Positions 59,641-64,000 of a stretch of 64,000 nt of DNA are shown here, one piece after another. Position 1 is the first letter of the stretch. Each line of letters begins with the position of its first letter. The notes beneath the pieces were generated by a model that made no database searches, was not told the origin of the DNA, and saw nothing but the letters and a program-made list of their open reading frames with translations. Position numbers and translations under genes: made by a program. Source of the DNA: Kribbella qitaiheensis (lineage in GTDB: Bacteria > Actinomycetota > Actinomycetes > Propionibacteriales > Kribbellaceae); contig NZ_CP043661.1 of assembly GCF_014217565.1 (NCBI RefSeq), positions 4,340,001 through 4,404,000 on the forward strand, read 5' to 3'.

Positions 59641-59943
59641 GATCCTAAGGGGCGGTGGGTGCGACGTACCGGGTCTCGTACCCGAGACGGTCAGGGGCGA
59701 TCCGGCCAGAAGCCACTGAGTGCCGTGAGCGCTTTCGAAGCCCCCTGGGTGCGTGGGGGGACATGGACAGGAGTCCGAAAAGACGCCCTGACCCGAGTTT
59801 CGGGCGGCTGGTGGCAGGTTCTGCTTCGGTCGACGGGTAGGATGGAGCTGTTGAAGTAGCCGCCGGTACTGGTAACACAGTACGGCGGCTTGCACTGTGA
59901 ATCGATGCCCCGCGTAGCCGGGGTCCGAGGAGGACAACAGCCG
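59641..59943 (+). promoter_or_regulatory. gyrB leader region with strong hairpin
   Basis: No gene is visible between the divergent membrane gene and gyrB. TAGGAT (59838-59843) is a good -10 candidate lacking a clear -35, as is often seen at gyrase promoters. Just downstream, 59858-59890 forms a 13-bp stem with one bulged G (AGCCGCC-GTACTG with CAGTACGGCGGCT, 6-base loop) in the presumed 5-prime leader. A small hairpin GTCTCG/CGAGAC lies at about 59672-59687. The ribosome site GAGGAGG follows at 59928-59934. Confidence 0.6.
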
Positions 59944-61983
59944 GTGACCGACGAGCCGACCGAGATCGACGAAACAACGTCCGCAGACATCACCGGCATC
60001 GAAGAAGCACCTCTCGGTGAGATTCAGTCCAGCGTCGTCGAGAAGGAATACGACGCCAGCGCGATCCAGGTCCTCGAAGGCCTCGACGCGGTCCGTAAGC
60101 GGCCGGGTATGTACATCGGGTCGACCGGTGAGCGCGGTCTGCACCACCTCGTCTACGAGGTCGTCGACAACGCGGTGGACGAGGCACTCGCCGGGTACTG
60201 CGACAAGATTCTGATCACCTTGCTGTCCGACGGCGGTGTTCGCGTCGTCGACAACGGCCGTGGCATCCCGGTCGACATCGTCGAGTCCGAGGGTAAGCCG
60301 GCCGTCACCGTCGTGCTGACCGTGCTGCACGCCGGCGGAAAGTTCGGCGGCGGCGGGTACAAGGTCTCCGGAGGCCTGCACGGTGTCGGTGTCTCGGTGG
60401 TGAACGCGCTGTCCGGCCGGCTCCAGGTGGACGTCCGCAAGAACGCGAAGATCTACACCCAGTCCTTCACCGTCGGCGTCCCCGATGCCGACCTGGCCGA
60501 GGTGGGCACGTCGGACTCCGACGGCACCACGATCACCTTCTGGCCGAGCGCCGACGTCTTCGAGACGACGGTCTACTCATTCGAGACGCTCTCGACCCGG
60601 CTGCGTGAGTACGCGTTCCTGAACAAGGGCCTTGAGTTGGTGATCCGCGACGAGCGTCCGGACCACACCCCCGACGGCGAGCCGGTCGAGCAGTCGTTCA
60701 GGTACGAGGACGGCCTGGTCGACTACGTGAAGTACCTGACCGGCATCCGCGAGACGGTGCACCGTGACGTGATCGCGTTCGAGGCGGCCCAGGGCGACGA
60801 CAGCCTGAGCCTCGAGGTGGCGATGCAGTGGAGCGGTTCGTTCCAGGAATCCGTGCACACCTTCGCGAACACGATCAACACCCACGAGGGCGGCACCCAC
60901 GAAGAGGGGTTCCGCGCCGCGCTGACGACGCTGGTCAACTCGTTCGGCGAGGACCAGGGCATGATCAAGAAGAAAGAGGACAGGCTCACCGGTGACGACA
61001 TCCGGGAAGGCCTGACCGCGATCATCTCGGTCAAGCTCGGCAACCCGCAGTTCGAGGGCCAGACGAAGACCAAGCTCGGCAACACCGAGGTGAAGGGTTT
61101 CGTCCAGCGGGTCGTCAATGACCGGCTCGGCGCCTGGTTCGAGCAGAACCCGGCCGAGGGTCGCGAGATCATCCGTAAGGCCACCGCGGCCGCGAGTGCC
61201 CGGATCGCCGCCCGCAAGGCGCGTGACCTGGCCCGCAACCGCAAGGGCCTGCTCGGTGGCGGCGGTCTGCCGGGCAAGCTGTCCGACTGCCAGTCGACGA
61301 ACCCCGAGGAGTGCGAGGTCTACATCGTCGAGGGTGACTCGGCCGGTGGCTCCGCCAAGGGTGGTCGCGACCCGAAGTACCAGGCGATCCTGCCGATCCG
61401 GGGCAAGATCCTGAACGTCGAGAAGGCGCGGATCGACCGGGTCCTGCAGAACAACGAAGTACTGGCGATCATCTCGGCACTCGGCACCGGCATCCACGAG
61501 GACTTCGACGAAGAGAAGCTGCGGTACCACAAGATCGTGCTGATGGCCGACGCGGACGTCGACGGTCAGCACATCCGTACGCTGCTGCTCACCCTGCTGT
61601 TCCGGTTCATGCGGCCGCTGATCGAGCGCGGTCACGTGTACGCCGCGCAGCCGCCGCTGTACAAGATCCGCTGGAGCAACCAGACGCCCGAGCTCGCCTA
61701 CACCGAGCGGGAGAAGGACGGCCTGCTCGAGGCCGGCTTCGAGGCCGGCAAGAAGCTGCCGAAGGACAACGCGATCCAGCGCTACAAGGGTCTGGGCGAG
61801 ATGAACGCGCAGGAACTGTGGGAGACCACGATGGACCCGGCCAACCGGGTCCTGCTGCAGATCACCCTGGACGACGCGGCCCGGGCCGACGAGACCTTCG
61901 CGACCCTGATGGGTGACGACATCGAGGCCCGTCGGAACTTCATCCAGCGCAACGCCAAGGACGTCCGGTTCCTTGACATCTGA
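59944..61983 (+). CDS. gyrB: DNA gyrase subunit B
   Basis: The 679-residue protein has the GHKL ATPase (LEGLDAVRKRPGMYIGSTGE, LVYEVVDNAVDEALAGYCD, GLHGVGVSVVNALSGRLQVD), the transducer domain, the TOPRIM domain (IVEGDSAGGSAKGGRDPKYQ, LMADADVDGQHIRTLLLT) and the GyrB tail (IQRYKGLGEMNAQELWETTM). GTG 59944 follows GAGGAGG and excludes upstream leader residues. With GyrA it introduces negative supercoils. Confidence 0.97.
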   Translation: MTDEPTEIDETTSADITGIEEAPLGEIQSSVVEKEYDASAIQVLEGLDAVRKRPGMYIGSTGERGLHHLVYEVVDNAVDEALAGYCDKILITLLSDGGVRVVDNGRGIPVDIVESEGKPAVTVVLTVLHAGGKFGGGGYKVSGGLHGVGVSVVNALSGRLQVDVRKNAKIYTQSFTVGVPDADLAEVGTSDSDGTTITFWPSADVFETTVYSFETLSTRLREYAFLNKGLELVIRDERPDHTPDGEPVEQSFRYEDGLVDYVKYLTGIRETVHRDVIAFEAAQGDDSLSLEVAMQWSGSFQESVHTFANTINTHEGGTHEEGFRAALTTLVNSFGEDQGMIKKKEDRLTGDDIREGLTAIISVKLGNPQFEGQTKTKLGNTEVKGFVQRVVNDRLGAWFEQNPAEGREIIRKATAAASARIAARKARDLARNRKGLLGGGGLPGKLSDCQSTNPEECEVYIVEGDSAGGSAKGGRDPKYQAILPIRGKILNVEKARIDRVLQNNEVLAIISALGTGIHEDFDEEKLRYHKIVLMADADVDGQHIRTLLLTLLFRFMRPLIERGHVYAAQPPLYKIRWSNQTPELAYTEREKDGLLEAGFEAGKKLPKDNAIQRYKGLGEMNAQELWETTMDPANRVLLQITLDDAARADETFATLMGDDIEARRNFIQRNAKDVRFLDI

Positions 61984-61991
61984 GGGGCGCG

Positions 61992-62009
61992 GCCCCGCCT
62001 TCGCGGGGC
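61992..62009 (+). terminator. Hairpin between gyrB and gyrA
   Basis: GCCCCGC (61992-61998) pairs with GCGGGGC (62003-62009) around CTTC, 8 bases after the gyrB stop. No T tract follows. It may be a partial terminator or an mRNA-stabilising structure within a gyrBA transcript. Confidence 0.45.
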
Positions 62010-62073
62010 TGCTGCCACTCCAGCGCCGACCTCACCGACGTACGACGTCTGACACGAACGGGACGAGCATCAG

Positions 62074-64000
62074 ATGACCGAGACCCCAGTTTCTCCAGGA
62101 CACGACCGGATCGAGCCGCTCGATCTGCAGACGGAGATGCAGCAGTCGTATCTCGACTACGCGATGGCCGTCATCGTCGGCCGCGCGTTGCCCGAGGTGC
62201 GCGACGGACTGAAGCCTGTGCACCGTCGCATCCTCTATGCGATGTACGACGGCGGCTACCGGCCGGACCGCGGCTTCTCCAAGTGTTCGCGCATCGTCGG
62301 TGACGTGATGGGTCAGTACCACCCCCACGGTGACTCGGCGATCTACGACACCCTGGTCCGGCTCGCGCAGCCGTGGGTGATGCGCGCGCCGATGATCCAG
62401 GGACAGGGAAACTTCGGCTCGCCGGGTAACGACCCGGCCGCCGCGATGCGGTACACCGAGTGCCGGCTGGCCCCGCTGGCGATGGAGATGGTGCGCGACA
62501 TCGACCAGGACACGGTCGACTTCCGCCCCAACTACGACGGCCGCTCGCAGGAGCCGGTGATCCTGCCCAGCCGCTTCCCGAACCTGCTGGTGAACGGCTC
62601 GGCCGGTATCGCGGTCGGCATGGCGACGCAGATCCCGCCGCACAACCTGCGCGAGGTCGCGGCCGCGGCGCAGTGGGCCCTGGAGCACCCGGACGCCACC
62701 CAGGAAGAAGTGCTGGCGGCGTGCATGGAGAACATCAAGGGCCCGGACTTCCCGAACGGCGCGCTGATCGTCGGCTACAAGGGCATCGACGACGCCTACC
62801 GGACCGGCCGTGGCTCGGTCACCATGCGTGCGGTGGTGGACATCGAGGAGGACGCCAAGGGGCGGACCAGCCTCGTCGTCACCCAACTGCCGTACATGGT
62901 CAACCCGGACAACCTGGCGCAGAAGATCGCCGAACTGGTGAACACGGGCAAGATGACCGGCATCGCCGACATCCGGGACGACACCTCGTCGCGGACCGGC
63001 CAGCGCCTGGTGATCGTGCTGAAGCGCGACGCCCAGCCCCGCGTAGTACTGAACAACCTCTACAAGCACACGCAGTTGCAGGACACCTTCGGCTGCAACA
63101 TGCTCGCGCTGGTCGACGGCGTACCGCGCACGCTCAGCCTGGACCTGTTCATCACGCACTGGATCGACCACCAGATCGAGGTCATCCAGCGGCGGACCCG
63201 CTACCGCCTCCGCGAGGCCGAGAAGCAGGCCCACATCTACCGCGGCCTGGTGAAGGCGCTCGACGCGCTGGACGAGGTCATCGCGCTGATCCGGCGCAGC
63301 CCGGACGTCGAGGAGGCCCGTACCGGCCTGATCTCCCTGCTGGAGATCGACGAGGTCCAGGCGCAGGCGATCCTGGACATGCAGCTGCGCCGGCTGGCCG
63401 CCCTGGAGCGGCAGAAGATCATCGACCGGCTGCTCGAGCTCGAGGCCGTCATCGCCGACCTCGAGGACATCCTGGCCGACCCGGTCCGGCAGCGGACCAT
63501 CGTCCGCGACGAGCTGGCCGAGATCGTCGAGCGGTACGGCGACGAGCGGCGTACGGAGATCATCGCGGCCGACGGCGACCTGTCCGTCCAGGACCTGGTG
63601 CCGGACGAGGACGTCGTCGTCACCATCAGCCGCGGCGGCTACGCCAAGCGCACCAAGACCGACCTCTACCGCACCCAGAACCGCGGCGGTAAGGGCGTCC
63701 GTGGCGCGGCGTTGCGGGCCGAGGACGAGATCGGTCACTTCTTCGCCACCACGAACCACCACTGGATGCTGTTCTTCACCACCAAGGGCCGGGTGTACCG
63801 GGCCAAGGTCTGGCAGCTGCCGGAGTCCGCGCGTGATGCAAAGGGTTCGCACGTGGCCGGTCTGCTCTCGTTCCAGCCGGACGAGGAGATCGCCCAGGTC
63901 CTGACGCTGCGCGACTACGAGCAGTCGCCGTACCTGTTGCTGGCCACCAAGCGTGGACTGGTGAAGAAGACGGCGCTGACCGACTACGACTCGGCCCGGC
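62074..64000 (+). CDS. gyrA: DNA gyrase subunit A (N-terminal 642 codons; runs off the right edge)
   Basis: From ATG 62074 the frame stays open to the window end. It shows LQTEMQQSYLDYAMAVIVGR, the quinolone region YHPHGDSAIYDTLVRLAQPW with Ser88 and Asp92 (the susceptible, wild-type-like residues), the catalytic Tyr127 in AAMRYTECRLAPLAMEM, the coiled-coil tower and, near residue 534, the GyrA box QNRGGKG that distinguishes gyrase from topoisomerase IV. It is 90 bases downstream of gyrB. Confidence 0.97.
   Translation, partial: MTETPVSPGHDRIEPLDLQTEMQQSYLDYAMAVIVGRALPEVRDGLKPVHRRILYAMYDGGYRPDRGFSKCSRIVGDVMGQYHPHGDSAIYDTLVRLAQPWVMRAPMIQGQGNFGSPGNDPAAAMRYTECRLAPLAMEMVRDIDQDTVDFRPNYDGRSQEPVILPSRFPNLLVNGSAGIAVGMATQIPPHNLREVAAAAQWALEHPDATQEEVLAACMENIKGPDFPNGALIVGYKGIDDAYRTGRGSVTMRAVVDIEEDAKGRTSLVVTQLPYMVNPDNLAQKIAELVNTGKMTGIADIRDDTSSRTGQRLVIVLKRDAQPRVVLNNLYKHTQLQDTFGCNMLALVDGVPRTLSLDLFITHWIDHQIEVIQRRTRYRLREAEKQAHIYRGLVKALDALDEVIALIRRSPDVEEARTGLISLLEIDEVQAQAILDMQLRRLAALERQKIIDRLLELEAVIADLEDILADPVRQRTIVRDELAEIVERYGDERRTEIIAADGDLSVQDLVPDEDVVVTISRGGYAKRTKTDLYRTQNRGGKGVRGAALRAEDEIGHFFATTNHHWMLFFTTKGRVYRAKVWQLPESARDAKGSHVAGLLSFQPDEEIAQVLTLRDYEQSPYLLLATKRGLVKKTALTDYDSAR

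Noticed and set aside
62032..63852. Long minus-strand frame opposite gyrA (606 codons)
   Set aside because: It is the antisense shadow produced by high GC at third positions of gyrA; the plus frame is unmistakably GyrA.

Overview
The window comes from a high-GC actinobacterial chromosome and spans its replication origin. GTG starts, frequent 4-base GTGA/ATGA gene overlaps, a split MurJ/pseudokinase pair, TTGTCCACA-type DnaA boxes and GTTTCACGTGAAAC parS sites all fit Actinomycetota. Gene content (DUF6049, CwlM, DciA, short Gnd between dnaN and recF) suggests Propionibacteriales, perhaps Kribbella-like. The genus is an inference.

Left part (about 1-16.7 kb) is accessory metabolism: a two-component system, a TetR-controlled six-gene operon (acyl-CoA dehydrogenase, SDR, APH-type kinase, histidine phosphatase, truncated SDR, F420/LLM oxidoreductase), a LacI/GH30 glycanase pair, an amidase and an aminotransferase. 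From 17.1 to 28.9 kb lies the conserved envelope/redox block in the order known from Mycobacterium and Streptomyces: cca, DUF6049, murJ, pseudokinase, sigM, anti-sigma, trxB, trxA, cwlM. The trxB promoter matches the SigR/SigH consensus exactly. This block is separated from the origin block by an accessory stretch (28.9-43.4 kb): an MMPL/PadR pair, small membrane genes, two GNAT-type acetyltransferases in the wider region, a D-Ala-D-Ala ligase-like gene, SURF1, and then about 4 kb of gene-poor, strongly G-skewed, tandem-repeat-rich DNA holding parS sites and two decayed pseudogenes.

The origin block is parB, parA, rsmG, jag, yidC, yidD, rnpA, rpmH on the minus strand, then dnaA, dnaN, gnd, recF, dciA, gyrB and gyrA (cut by the right edge) on the plus strand. 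DnaA boxes lie on both sides of dnaA. Between dciA and gyrB are four uncharacterised membrane genes, three of them a tightly coupled set of membrane-anchored exported domains.

Two observations stand out. First, two 169-bp near-perfect inverted-repeat elements sit just upstream of the DUF6049 gene and of recF. Their centres and termini are conserved while their mid-arms differ yet stay complementary, so the stem is conserved rather than the sequence. Second, four genes (ddl-like, dnaA and two membrane genes) each carry exactly one extra C in a CGGCC context. Because dnaA is essential, this looks like a systematic sequencing error rather than decay.
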